A DNA stretch of 64,000 nt from Segetibacter sp. (lineage in GTDB: Bacteria; Bacteroidota; Bacteroidia; Chitinophagales; Chitinophagaceae): NCBI RefSeq assembly GCF_025963695.1, contig NZ_JAOQAH010000068.1:99236-163235 (forward strand), in the 5' to 3' direction. Each line of letters starts with the position of its first letter. Position 1 is the first letter of the stretch. Both the position numbers and the translations under genes were made by a program. Of this stretch, positions 26,683 to 35,315 are shown piece after piece. Under the pieces are notes generated by a model. It was not told where the DNA came from and made no database searches. It worked only from the letters and a program-made list of their open reading frames with translations.

Positions 26683-28092
26683 CTACAATTTGTAGCTACT
26701 TATAAATTCTATCGCTTTTTCTAACTCAATGGAAAGATCAGTTTTAGTTGAAGGTGAAGTGTGCTTCCGAAAAGCTATGACGAAGCGGTTCAGCAGTTCA
26801 GAAACTACACCTGGTTTACTTAACTCCCGGGCCTGAACTGCGGCCAAAAATTCTATAGCTAAAAGTCTGTTTACATGATCGAGTAACTGAATGCACCTTC
26901 TAGCTGAGTTATTTGCGGTACCTGGGGTCCCAGGTTCAGATCTATAGTCAACAGATGTTGGAGTGGAAAGTTGTACAACCTCAGCTCTTATTGTAGCAGC
27001 AGCAGTTTGCAGTTGCTGACAACTTTCAGAAAATACCTCCAAATTTTTTTGATCATTTATCAAGTGCTGGCTTCGCTCCAGGGAAGTATTTGCAAGACCA
27101 CTTATTGCTAAAGCCAGGTAATCTAAGGCAAGTGTTAAGTGATACCGGTTGCAACCGCCCTCCACCACCAAATCTTCATCCGGAAAAACAATTGGACTTT
27201 CTGTTACTGAATTTGCTTCTTTCAGAAAAACATTCAAAACATGTTCGAAGGCATCTTTTGCTGCTCCGTGTATCTGTGTGGTGTAGACGGGTAAATTACC
27301 GGCTGGGTTAGTTTCTTTATTTTCTGCTACATTGCCGCCATCATTTAAATATTTTAAAATAGCTGAGGCAGTTTCTGCCTGTCCTTTCTGGGCGCGTAAA
27401 GAATGAATATTCGGGTTTAAGCTTTTTGTTGAAGTACCAGAGACAGCAAAAGTGAGCGCTGCTATTACATCAGCTAGTTTCAATGCGTGCTCCGCTTTTT
27501 TAAGTGCAAATAACCCATATGCGCTTGTGAATTCTGTCCCTGTTGTCAGCGCATAGCCTTCATAATTTTGCAGTGTTATTGGCTGCCAGTTTAATTTCTC
27601 TAAAACTGATTTCGCTTCCCACTTTTGCCCTTGGTAATAAACTTCACCCCACCCAACAAGCGGTAGTGCCAATTGGCTAAGAGCAGCAACATCTCCTTGC
27701 GATCTTTCGGGACTTGAAGTATATACAACCGGAAGAATGCCGTTATTGTACATCTCCATCAAACGCTTTACTGTTTCAATTTGAACCCCCGAATGTCCCC
27801 ATCCCAGCGACTTAATCTTAAGCATCATCATTAGCTTCACTATCTCCGCTGGCAACTCTTCGCCTGTTGCAACTACATTGCTTTTTATTACATTAATTTG
27901 GGCTTTTTGAATGTTGTCAGTGGTATCCTTAGTATCAACAGCACAGCAAATATTATCGACGTAACTGCTGCATTTCAATATTCTTTCATGTGCATCAAAA
28001 GTGATTGAAACCAGCTGATCGTAATCCAACAGGTTTTTCACCTGTTGAAAATGTAACCACTTTCTATCGAGCGGTAAATAATTGTAGCTCAT
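26683..28092 (-). CDS. Histidine/aromatic ammonia-lyase homologue lacking the MIO triad
   Basis: This 469-residue protein resembles the HAL/PAL superfamily over most of its length: GHSGVQIETVKRLMEMYNNG, the region LVGWGEVYYQG, NYEGYALTTGTEF, and a helical C-terminal half including ALDYLALAISGLANTSLERS. Active family members make the MIO cofactor from Ala-Ser-Gly in GSVGASGDLAPL. Here the aligned segment (residues 126-139) reads SSPERSQGDVAALS, with no Ala-Ser-Gly. The YGVNTGFG loop is also replaced (SSYVDNICCAVDT), as is the QEDH region near the C-terminus. It therefore cannot work by the standard mechanism. It precedes an amino-sugar kinase by 40 bp. A new activity or pseudoenzyme role is possible. 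Confidence 0.75.
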   Translation of the reverse strand: MSYNYLPLDRKWLHFQQVKNLLDYDQLVSITFDAHERILKCSSYVDNICCAVDTKDTTDNIQKAQINVIKSNVVATGEELPAEIVKLMMMLKIKSLGWGHSGVQIETVKRLMEMYNNGILPVVYTSSPERSQGDVAALSQLALPLVGWGEVYYQGQKWEAKSVLEKLNWQPITLQNYEGYALTTGTEFTSAYGLFALKKAEHALKLADVIAALTFAVSGTSTKSLNPNIHSLRAQKGQAETASAILKYLNDGGNVAENKETNPAGNLPVYTTQIHGAAKDAFEHVLNVFLKEANSVTESPIVFPDEDLVVEGGCNRYHLTLALDYLALAISGLANTSLERSQHLINDQKNLEVFSESCQQLQTAAATIRAEVVQLSTPTSVDYRSEPGTPGTANNSARRCIQLLDHVNRLLAIEFLAAVQARELSKPGVVSELLNRFVIAFRKHTSPSTKTDLSIELEKAIEFISSYKL

Positions 28093-28193
28093 TAAGGATG
28101 ATTATAAATTCTTTTGAGAGGACAAAGTAAATGATTAAAGCAATACGTATGGGGCACCCCCACTGCTGATATGCACCGTTGAAATAGATTTAA

Positions 28194-28255
28194 AAGTACA
28201 AGGGTGCGACGCAACAATGATTAATAGTAGCACAAAAGCCAGTCCCATAAAAAAA
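28194..28255 (+). repeat. Interspersed repeat copy E
   Basis: Core GTGCGACGCAAC at 28204-28215, a 23-nt spacer, then CCAGTCCCATAAAAAAAG from 28239. Read on the minus strand, its T-tract follows a small hairpin after the GH43 stop codon and could serve as that gene's terminator tail. Confidence 0.8.
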
Positions 28256-28285
28256 GCTCACAAACTTACAGCCTCCTGAGCTACG
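28251..28285 (-). terminator. Possible terminator after GH43, sharing the repeat's T-tract
   Basis: On the minus strand AGCTCA and TGAGCT form a 6-bp stem with a 16-nt loop, followed directly by seven T that belong to repeat copy E. It lies immediately past the stop codon at 28286. Confidence 0.45.
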
Positions 28286-29773
28286 CTAGTCACCCGCCAT
28301 CTGGAAAGAGGCAAACTTCGCTTTGCCATTGCCTTTTGATACAACGCCGGCACGCACAGCTCTATCCCACGGTGGAAGAAAGAGACCGTCGATTGGCTTA
28401 GTGTTGACAGGGGTAAATGAGCCGTTATCTGCGGCCACGGAGAAAGTATAATAGCGACCACCGGTGGCCTGCATTTTAAAGTTTACCGCTTGCTTTGCAG
28501 TAAGTGGCAAGGAAGCCAATACCGTTGCTGTGTCGTCCTTTAATTTTATCAACCTCACTGAGTCGCCGGAGTACAAAAGGCTGAGTGTATTTTTATCATC
28601 GCCTATGGCAGCTATGCCTGCACTCGGTTTTGTTCCTTTTTTAAGCAAATCAACTCTAGCGGTAAAATCGCCGGTAAGAATTTTTTGCCCCATAAATGCG
28701 CCCGCTGAAACATTGGACCCTTTCAATTCGAGATGGCCCTTCCTGAGCTTATATTTTATTTCTTTTTGAAAAACGCTCCATTGCCAGTTTACTGACAATT
28801 TACGATTGTTGAAGTCGTCGGCAACAGGGGCGGGTGTAGCAAAAGGCTCAGGAATGTTCACAAACTTCACCCATCCATCAGGCGTAAATTTAAACTCACT
28901 TAGCACCCCTTGACGTCCTGTAAATGCATTTGTTTTTTTGTCGTACGCATGGTGTAAGAAGTAATATCGACCGTCTTTTTCAATCGGGGTTCCATGGCCG
29001 GGGCAAATCCATTGCTCATTATTTTTCAAAACAGGATTAGCAGGGTCTTTTTCCCATGGCCCTAACAAATTTTTTGACCTTGCAATACCGACAATATAGT
29101 TACAACCAACGCCGCAACAGCCGGCAGCGGCATAAAATGCATAGTAATATCCGCCATGTTTCATCATTGAAACACCTTCTACAAGATTTTCTTCCCAGGC
29201 AACTTTATTTCTGAATAATTCATGCTTTTCGCCAATTAAACCTGTTCTATCTTCCTTCATTTCCATTGCCCAGATAGGTGTCGGTTGCTTTATACTATTG
29301 CCATCTTCTTTCCAGATCAGGTACAACTTCCCATTCTCATCACGCATAGGAAATGCATCTATCGAGCCGGCTTCCTCGCACATCATTGGTCCAAGATCTT
29401 TGTACGGACCTTCTGGTTTATCGGCCGTTGCAATGCCAAGACACAAGTTGCCGCCCTTTTTATGCGCCGAATAATAGACATACACCTTACCGTTTTCGTA
29501 TGTTATCTCGGGAGCCCAGAAGTAATAATCGGCCCAATCAGGAAGCTTATTAAAAATATATCCTTCCGTTGTCCAATGCACCATATCAGCAGATTTTAGT
29601 ATGGGGTACGCGGGCATCCAGTTAGAGGTAGTGGCGCTCGCCCAATAGCTGTCTCCAATCTTTATGATAGAAGGATCAGGGTAATCGCCGGGCAGAATTA
29701 ATCTTTGCGAAGACGCAAAAAAGCACGCAAATACTGCTGTAAGGGACACGATCAGACTTTTTACTTTTTTCAT
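28286..29773 (-). CDS. Glycoside hydrolase family 43, two-domain
   Basis: This 495-residue exported enzyme has a signal peptide ending near CFFASSQ and an N-terminal GH43 five-bladed propeller. The catalytic Asp is in DYPDPSIIKIGDSYW, the pKa-modulating Asp near GSIDAFPMRDENGK and the general-acid Glu in LVEGVSMM. A C-terminal beta-sandwich of about 190 residues, from PAPVADDFNNRKL, matches the xylosidase-type GH43 C-terminal domain. Beta-xylosidase or arabinofuranosidase activity on plant hemicellulose is likely; exact specificity is not readable. It is 43 bp downstream of a second GH43 gene, so the pair forms a unit. Confidence 0.88.
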   Translation of the reverse strand: MKKVKSLIVSLTAVFACFFASSQRLILPGDYPDPSIIKIGDSYWASATTSNWMPAYPILKSADMVHWTTEGYIFNKLPDWADYYFWAPEITYENGKVYVYYSAHKKGGNLCLGIATADKPEGPYKDLGPMMCEEAGSIDAFPMRDENGKLYLIWKEDGNSIKQPTPIWAMEMKEDRTGLIGEKHELFRNKVAWEENLVEGVSMMKHGGYYYAFYAAAGCCGVGCNYIVGIARSKNLLGPWEKDPANPVLKNNEQWICPGHGTPIEKDGRYYFLHHAYDKKTNAFTGRQGVLSEFKFTPDGWVKFVNIPEPFATPAPVADDFNNRKLSVNWQWSVFQKEIKYKLRKGHLELKGSNVSAGAFMGQKILTGDFTARVDLLKKGTKPSAGIAAIGDDKNTLSLLYSGDSVRLIKLKDDTATVLASLPLTAKQAVNFKMQATGGRYYTFSVAADNGSFTPVNTKPIDGLFLPPWDRAVRAGVVSKGNGKAKFASFQMAGD

Positions 29774-29816
29774 AGTTGGCTTTTTACTTCAATTTTTCAG
29801 GCTATTGTTATCTATA

Positions 29817-30899
29817 CTACTGTGGAGCCCGTATCGGAACCCCTTCTTTAACAGGTTCTCCAAAATCAGGTGTTCCATCTTTTTTCCAGGTAAATTTTTG
29901 TGCCCGTGGCGACCGGTTTCCGCCACAACCCATGTTGGGAGCGCGGTTAGCATGATATAAAATCCAATCTTCTTTGCCATTCGGCGACTTAAAGAAAGAA
30001 TTGTGTCCCGGGGCATACACACTGTTTAGCGATGATTGTTTAAAGACCGAAGCCGGCGATTTCACCCATGAAGCGGAATCGAGCAAATTATCCCCTTTTC
30101 CTGTAAAAGTTAACATACCGAGTCCATAGTAGTCCGTCCAGCATGCACTGGCCGAATAGACCAAAAAAAGTTTGTCTTTATGCTTCAATATTTCCGGTCC
30201 TTCATTTACATCCACATGTGCAGGATTATCTGATGCTGAGTCTGCTATAAGATCGCCATATTTCTCCCAGTCGAAAGTGGGTGCAGAAATACGAAACCGT
30301 TTGCCGTCTATTGTCCAGGGGTTCGACATTTTAGCTATGTAAATATCCTGCGAGCCGTTCTTGTGCGCCTCCCACCCGGCCCACGTCATGTACCATTGTT
30401 TTTTATACTCAAACACAGAGCCGTCAATCGCCCACCGGTCCGTACTGTCAGAAATCTTTCCCTTAAAAGTCCACTCGCCCTCCAGCGGATCCTTTGAACT
30501 ATTTTCAATAACGTACAACCTGTGATTAACGTTTCTGCCGTTGTCGGCTGCAAAATATACATACCATTTGTTATCAATAAAATGAATTTCAGGCGCCCAG
30601 AGATTTTTGGACCATGCCGTTCCAGGTGGCGGAGTCCACACCGTTTTATGAGGAGCGGTATTTAATTCCGAAATATTTTTTGTTTTCCAAATCTCTATTC
30701 GGTTACCCATTGTTTGGGTATAATAATAATAGCCATCCTTGTAAATGTTCCAGGGGTCAGCACCGCGGGGCAAGAGCGGGTTGGTAAAAGTTTCATGTGA
30801 ACTTTGTGTCGCTTTAAAAACGCTACAAGAGGCCAGCATCAAAGCCATAAAAGCTATGGACAAATTGGTAGAATAATTTCTTTTAGAGGCAATAATCAT
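29817..30899 (-). CDS. Glycoside hydrolase family 43 lipoprotein
   Basis: This 360-residue protein has lipobox MLASC (Cys25) and a single GH43 propeller. The catalytic Asp lies in LPRGADPWNIYKDGYYY, LWAPEIHFIDNKWYVYF is a typical blade, WAIDGSVFEYKKQWYM carries the second Asp and VNEGPEILKHKDKLFLVYS the acid Glu. Arabinan- or xylan-directed activity at the outer membrane is likely. It is the first gene of a two-gene GH43 unit. No SusC/D or regulator is adjacent; the only SusCD pair in the window is 28 kb away. Confidence 0.88.
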   Translation of the reverse strand: MIIASKRNYSTNLSIAFMALMLASCSVFKATQSSHETFTNPLLPRGADPWNIYKDGYYYYTQTMGNRIEIWKTKNISELNTAPHKTVWTPPPGTAWSKNLWAPEIHFIDNKWYVYFAADNGRNVNHRLYVIENSSKDPLEGEWTFKGKISDSTDRWAIDGSVFEYKKQWYMTWAGWEAHKNGSQDIYIAKMSNPWTIDGKRFRISAPTFDWEKYGDLIADSASDNPAHVDVNEGPEILKHKDKLFLVYSASACWTDYYGLGMLTFTGKGDNLLDSASWVKSPASVFKQSSLNSVYAPGHNSFFKSPNGKEDWILYHANRAPNMGCGGNRSPRAQKFTWKKDGTPDFGEPVKEGVPIRAPQ

Positions 30900-31483
30900 T
30901 GTGTCAAAAATAATGATACCGTAATAACCGCTTTTGATTTTTTTTAGGCCGGCATTAGCCCTTTTTTCTACATTGTTGTGTCACACCCTGCAACCGTCTC
31001 TTCTTTATTCAGCTTATTAAACCCGCCTTTTTATAACTATCAGCGCTACCGGCATAAGAACTGATTTAAATATGTAAGACATATTAACACCCGTCGTGGC
31101 AGCACTTTTAGGTTGCTCGACGCTTACCTATATTAAGCCTGGCGTGCTGGTATTTGTATTTGCGCTGCACCAAAACTTCACGAACCAGTTACCTGCCAAA
31201 ATAATAAAAGCAGGATTAATTGTAGGTACGCCAGGCATCTTCTCAGCCTGTTTGTATTATTATCTAAATAGCGCCGTTTGCTGGTGTTAATTCATTTATC
31301 AATGCTGATATGCAGATTATTGTCCGTGAACTATAAGATTTCAATGAGACACTCCAGGCATGATAAAGAAGCAAAGGAGTGGTTGAAGCAGTTTACATCG
31401 CCTGTTATTTAGCGGGCATATTACCAACGCTGTTTCATTATCCACAATTTACCAGTTAGCTAGTTTTGATTTTACCTTTACTT
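30900..31483. other. 584-bp intergenic region with repeat M
   Basis: This divergent region lies between a GH43 gene and the DUF721 gene. It has repeat copy M. A GTG-initiated 64-codon frame (31096-31290) with a hydrophobic stretch and a 36-codon frame ending FTSPVI near 31410 were noted but are not convincing. The region may hold decayed coding sequence. Confidence 0.4.
30937..30996 (-). repeat. Interspersed repeat copy M
   Basis: On the minus strand the core GTGTGACACAAC (30975-30986) is followed by 23 nt and a box ending CCTAAAAAAAATC. The core is the fully symmetric GTG-A-CAC variant of the family. Confidence 0.7.
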
Positions 31484-31765
31484 ATGTCTGAAATTTCAAT
31501 CGGCGATGCAATAAAAGCTTTTCTTAAAAAAAGCCGTTTAAACAGCGGTATACAAGCCCTTCAAATCGAACAGATCTGGGAAGATATGATGGGTAAAACC
31601 ATTGCTAAATACACTGACAAAATTCAAATCATCAATCACACCCTTTTCATTCGTACCAATGTCGGCCCGCTGAGACAGGAACTGATGTATCAGAAAGAAA
31701 AAATTATTGAAAGAGTGAATGAAGCCTTAGGCGAAAAGGTGATAAAAGAAGTCGTTATACAGTAA
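31484..31765 (+). CDS. DUF721 / DciA-like protein
   Basis: This 93-residue protein matches DUF721, whose proteobacterial member DciA loads the replicative helicase DnaB. Pattern seen: SIGDAIKAFLKKS, IEQIWEDMMGKTIAKYT, then HTLFIRTNVGPLRQELMYQKEKIIERVNEALGE. It is about the size of a bare domain. Whether Bacteroidota members act in replication is not established. ATG 31484 is preferred to a TTG six codons upstream. Confidence 0.82.
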   Translation: MSEISIGDAIKAFLKKSRLNSGIQALQIEQIWEDMMGKTIAKYTDKIQIINHTLFIRTNVGPLRQELMYQKEKIIERVNEALGEKVIKEVVIQ

Positions 31766-32096
31766 GGGTTGACAGATGTTGGATGACCATTTCGCTTCGT
31801 TAAGAAGTTTCACGTAAAGAAAACAAAGGAGCAAAGACACAAAGCTGGTTTTCTTCTTTTTTGCGCCTTTGCGTGCATTACCTTCCGTTGGGGCGGGAAA
31901 ACTTATAACTACTAAAGTAAACGACTTTGAATGATGAATGACCAGGACAGCAGAAGTTGCTGCAAAGAGTTACGGCGGTTCAAGGGAGCGTCGCAACAAT
32001 GATGCTATAAGGAACAACCGCTGGCTTCATAAAATAACGGCGTCAAGTTAAGGTAACTTGAAACACGAAACTTTAAACGGGTGACGGGCAACAGGC
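31766..32096. other. 331-bp convergent intergenic region with repeat F
   Basis: The region between the DUF721 gene and the SDR gene holds repeat copy F. A loose inverted repeat (GCAAAGACACAAAG with CCTTTGCGTGC, 31825-31880) suggests a decayed hairpin. No gene was recognised. Confidence 0.4.
31977..32036 (+). repeat. Interspersed repeat copy F
   Basis: Left arm GGTTCAAGG, core GAGCGTCGCAAC (31986-31997), exactly 23 nt, then CTGGCTTCATAAAA. The core's centre is T instead of A, as in copy N, which also shares the left arm. Confidence 0.75.
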
Positions 32097-32861
32097 CTAG
32101 CTCCTCAAATAAGAAGCTCCGTTCAAATCTACAATTCCGCCCGTCATAAATGCTAAACCTTCGCTGGCAAAAACAGCTACAACTCTGGCTACTTCTTCAG
32201 GTGTCGCCACACGGTTAAGCGGACTTTGTTTCTTAACCAACTCACCGGCGTCGCTATTGAGGTAAGGAGCGGCCATATCTGTTTCTACAAAACCAGGAGC
32301 GATAACACCTACAATTACGCCATGCTTTCCAAGCGCTACTGCCAGCGACTGGCTCATTGCATTGAGACCTGCCTTGCTTGCAGCATAAGCAGGATGATCA
32401 GGTTCGCCTCTAAAGGCACCGCGTGAAGAAATATTTACAATTTTACCTTGCTTTCGTTCGCTCATGTGTCGCCCTGCAAAATAACAGAGATTGCTAACAC
32501 CGATTAAGTTAGTAGTAAGCGTTTCTGTCCAGCTTTGTTGCCATTGACCATACGAGATTTCATTTATTTTATGCTCAATATAAATCCCCGCATTATTAAC
32601 CAAAACGTCTACTCGTTTATATTTTTCAACTACCGCCACAAAAAATCGCTCTATTTCTTCGGGCTTCGATATATCCAGTTGATACATGCTGTTGTTCTGC
32701 TTCGGGTTCAACATGTCAAGTGTGTTTTGCGCTTCGTCCTTATTTAAGTTATAAGTAAAAATGACATTCGCATTAAGGTCAGAAAACAGTTTAGCACAAG
32801 CTCTCCCTATTCCACGAGAGCCGCCCGTTATGAGAACATTTTTATCTGTAAAGTCAATCAT
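32097..32861 (-). CDS. Short-chain dehydrogenase/reductase
   Basis: This 254-residue enzyme is a classical SDR. It has the nucleotide-binding GGSRGIGRA, LVNNAGIY, the catalytic Ser in IVNISSRGAF, YAASK with Tyr and Lys, and the C-terminal MTGGIVDLNGA typical of FabG-like oxidoreductases. The substrate is not known; FabG-like sequences are often annotated as 3-oxoacyl-ACP reductase without proof. It follows the GNAT gene by 27 bp on the same strand. Confidence 0.9.
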   Translation of the reverse strand: MIDFTDKNVLITGGSRGIGRACAKLFSDLNANVIFTYNLNKDEAQNTLDMLNPKQNNSMYQLDISKPEEIERFFVAVVEKYKRVDVLVNNAGIYIEHKINEISYGQWQQSWTETLTTNLIGVSNLCYFAGRHMSERKQGKIVNISSRGAFRGEPDHPAYAASKAGLNAMSQSLAVALGKHGVIVGVIAPGFVETDMAAPYLNSDAGELVKKQSPLNRVATPEEVARVVAVFASEGLAFMTGGIVDLNGASYLRS

Positions 32862-32888
32862 AGTTTTGTTGCTATCAATTACCTGTAA

Positions 32889-33398
32889 CTACAAGCTTTT
32901 TTCCATTACCAGAAATTCCAAGTGCATCTTAGGCTTGCCAAATCGTTCGCTTGCAGGAAACGGCTGCCTTTCGCCTGTTTCATAATAACCATGTCTTTTA
33001 TACCAAGCTATTAATTCCGTACGGGTGGTAATAACTGTCATTACTATGCTTTTGCATCCCATGTCCTTTGCCTGTTCTTCAGATGCTTTCAGCAGCAATT
33101 TACCTATTCCTTTAGCTTGCAATTCCGGCGAAACGGTCAACATCCCCAGATATAGTTGATCCTGTTTCTTTTTCAGGTATACGCTACCAATGATCTCTTG
33201 ATTATCATTTGCACACTTTAAAATTATTGAATTACCGTCTCCTAAATACTCCCGTAGCATCTCTTCATCTATACGAATCCCATCCAATAAATCGGCTTCC
33301 GTTGTCCATCCTCTGCGCGAAGTATCGCCCCTATAAGCGCTGTTTACCAGAGAACAAATTGCAGGCACGTCATCAATCGAAGCTCCTATTATCTGCAT
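32889..33398 (-). CDS. GNAT family N-acetyltransferase
   Basis: This 169-residue protein has the GNAT fold. Motif A, which binds acetyl-CoA, is LTVSPELQAKGIGKLLLKASEE (core QAKGIG), followed by the CKSIVMTVITTRTELIAWYKRHGY strand-helix and a C-terminal strand. The acetyl acceptor cannot be predicted. It is first in a probable two-gene unit with the SDR and is divergent from the GntP permease. Confidence 0.88.
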   Translation of the reverse strand: MQIIGASIDDVPAICSLVNSAYRGDTSRRGWTTEADLLDGIRIDEEMLREYLGDGNSIILKCANDNQEIIGSVYLKKKQDQLYLGMLTVSPELQAKGIGKLLLKASEEQAKDMGCKSIVMTVITTRTELIAWYKRHGYYETGERQPFPASERFGKPKMHLEFLVMEKSL

Positions 33399-33449
33399 CG
33401 GTTCATTTTTTTACAAAGCAATATCAAAAGAAAGAACGAAGATTAAGAG

Positions 33450-33499
33450 ATTATAAAGGATAGGAAGAAATAGTTTCATTTCCTCCTATCCTTTATAAT
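33450..33499. promoter_or_regulatory. Long inverted repeat in a divergent promoter region
   Basis: ATTATAAAGGATAGGA (33450-33465) pairs perfectly with 33484-33499, and five further inner pairs extend the stem to about 22 bp with one mismatch. It lies between the starts of the GNAT and GntP genes and has no T-tract on either side, so it is not a typical terminator. An operator or a cruciform is possible. Confidence 0.5.
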
Positions 33500-33568
33500 A
33501 CATCAATCCCGCTTCTTTTTTTATCTCATATCCAAAACAACATTTATCTTTCGGTTCCAAACTAACGC

Positions 33569-34882
33569 ATGTCATTCATCATTATCTTCTTTTGCATTGT
33601 CGGTCTTATTTTACTAATCTCGTGGGGGAAAATCCATCCGTTTCTTGCTTTTTTAGTTGTTTCAATAACTGCCGGTCTGCTGCTCGGTATTCCTTTCAAT
33701 AAAATAATGGGCTCTGTTCAAAAAGGCATTGGTGATACACTTGGCTCACTGGTAATCATTATTGTATTGGGGGCAATGCTTGGAAAACTTGTGGCAGACA
33801 GCGGAGCTGCACAGAAAATTGCAGCAGTGATGATGAAGGCGTTCGGAACAAAATATATACAGTGGGCACTGGTTGTAACAGGGTTTATAATAGGCATTCC
33901 GCTTTTTTACGGAGTTGGTTTTGTTTTGGTTGTACCGTTGATTTTTTCGGTTGTTTATCAATACAAGCTGCCCGCGGTATACATCGGCTTACCCATGCTG
34001 GCAGCCTTATCGGTCACTTTCGGATTTTTACCGCCTCACCCCTCGCCCACTGCGCTTGTAGTTCAGTTTAACGCCAACATGGGATTAACCCTTTTATATG
34101 GATTGATTCTATCGGTACCCGCTATTGTAATAGCCGGCCCCATTTATTCAAAAGCATTAAAAAATATTCACTCAGTTCCGTTATCGACTTTTCAGCCTCA
34201 TACGCTTACTGATGACCAACTTCCCAGCACTGCCAACAGCTTTGTTTCTGCTCTGTTACCGGTTATTTTGTTAATGGTAACAACACTTATTCCGCACCTG
34301 ATTGCATTGCCACCTCAGCTTCAGCAAATCTTTGCATTCATTTCTGAACCTGGAACGGTAATGCTGCTGGCTCTTGTATATGCAACTTATAAAATAGGCA
34401 TACAGCAAGGTAAAAAGATAAAAGACCTGATGGCCACCTACGCAGACTCTGTAAAAGACGTTGCAGGTATATTACTTATTATTGGCGCTGCAGGCGGCTT
34501 GAAACAAGTGCTTACCGATAGTGGAATAAGCCAACAAATTGCAGGGCAACTAAATAACATCAGTATTCACCCGCTTATTCTTGCCTGGCTCATTGCAGCG
34601 ATCATAAGGATCTGTGTAGGTTCAGCTACTGTTGCAGGTTTAACTACCGCCGGTATCCTTGCTCCGGTAATTGCACAGTCTCATGTAAATCCTAATTTGA
34701 TGGTGCTTTCGATTGGTGCGGGTAGCCTGGCCTGTTCACATGTAAATGATTCGGGTTTTTGGTTATTCAAAGAATACTTCAACCTTAGCATTAAAGATAC
34801 TTTACGCTCCTGGACAATGATGGAGACAATTATAGCAATAGTGGGGTTAATTGGTGTAATGCTATTAAACCTTATAGTATAG
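33569..34882 (+). CDS. GntP family gluconate:H+ symporter-like permease
   Basis: This 437-residue inner-membrane protein has about 12 hydrophobic segments and matches the GntP family: GLLLGIPFNKIMGSVQKGIG, LGAMLGKLVADSGAAQKIA, the loop LPPHPSPTALVV and AIIRICVGSATVAGLTTAGI, with SHVNDSGFWLF near the end. Members import gluconate, idonate, D-serine or related hydroxy acids with protons. No catabolic kinase or dehydratase is adjacent to name the substrate. It is transcribed away from the GNAT-SDR pair across a large inverted repeat. Confidence 0.9.
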   Translation: MSFIIIFFCIVGLILLISWGKIHPFLAFLVVSITAGLLLGIPFNKIMGSVQKGIGDTLGSLVIIIVLGAMLGKLVADSGAAQKIAAVMMKAFGTKYIQWALVVTGFIIGIPLFYGVGFVLVVPLIFSVVYQYKLPAVYIGLPMLAALSVTFGFLPPHPSPTALVVQFNANMGLTLLYGLILSVPAIVIAGPIYSKALKNIHSVPLSTFQPHTLTDDQLPSTANSFVSALLPVILLMVTTLIPHLIALPPQLQQIFAFISEPGTVMLLALVYATYKIGIQQGKKIKDLMATYADSVKDVAGILLIIGAAGGLKQVLTDSGISQQIAGQLNNISIHPLILAWLIAAIIRICVGSATVAGLTTAGILAPVIAQSHVNPNLMVLSIGAGSLACSHVNDSGFWLFKEYFNLSIKDTLRSWTMMETIIAIVGLIGVMLLNLIV

Positions 34883-35021
34883 TGCCTGAGTTGCTTAAAA
34901 GTTGCTTTCGCTGCATAATTTGTGGCAGAAGTGGGAAGCATCTTAAAAAATAAAACTCTATGCTGGACCCGGGCTTTATACTTTTCACAATTCTCTTACA
35001 GAAAAGTATAGTTGACAAAAT

Positions 35022-35053
35022 ATTGGTCAGTAATATATCGCCCCTTAATTTTG
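35022..35053 (+). promoter_or_regulatory. Bacteroidota-type promoter of the 50-residue protein
   Basis: ATTG at 35022-35025, 20 bp, then TAATTTTG at 35046-35053 fits the -33/-7 consensus. The expected start at about 35060 leaves a 10-nt leader before ATG 35070. Confidence 0.5.
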
Positions 35054-35069
35054 GCAAAACTTATAACAA

Positions 35070-35222
35070 ATGGAAACAACAAAATCTACCGGAAAATATT
35101 GGATGTATTTCTTGATTTCAATTATAATATTGGTTCTATTCTGTCTATTTGCGCCAAAGTTCTTTTGGGTAGTGCTTCCATTTAATTTTACTTATTTCGC
35201 TAAGGCAATGGACTTGTTGTAA
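35070..35222 (+). CDS. Tiny single-pass membrane protein, 50 residues
   Basis: This 50-residue protein starts METTKSTGKYWMYFL, continues into a strong hydrophobic helix (ISIIILVLFCLFA) and ends with an aromatic segment and AMDLL. It is too short to be found by length-based gene calling. Support comes from a clean promoter upstream, an ATG start and a strong terminator hairpin 40 bp after the stop codon. No family was recognised and no function is proposed. Confidence 0.65.
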   Translation: METTKSTGKYWMYFLISIIILVLFCLFAPKFFWVVLPFNFTYFAKAMDLL

Positions 35223-35259
35223 TTGGTTTGATCATGTAAGAAAGAATAGTCTTATATAA

Positions 35260-35291
35260 AAGAACCTCCTAGATTGGAGGTTCTTTTTTTT
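35260..35291. terminator. Intrinsic terminator
   Basis: AGAACCTCC (35261-35269) pairs with GGAGGTTCT (35276-35284) and is followed by a T-run on the plus strand. It ends the tiny membrane protein gene and, more weakly, the convergent Pmp3-type gene. Confidence 0.88.
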
Positions 35292-35315
35292 ATTTAGATA
35301 ATTTTGAGAGATCTA

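Noticed and set aside
20021..28092. A histidine-utilisation (hut) operon
   Set aside because: An arginase/formimidoylglutamase-family gene and a HAL homologue lie on one strand, but hutU and hutI are absent, 5.6 kb of unrelated genes separate them, and the HAL homologue lacks the MIO triad.
31096..31290. 64-codon GTG-initiated frame with a hydrophobic stretch
   Set aside because: No ribosome-binding site, promoter or family; position in a long repeat-bearing gap suggests chance or decayed sequence.
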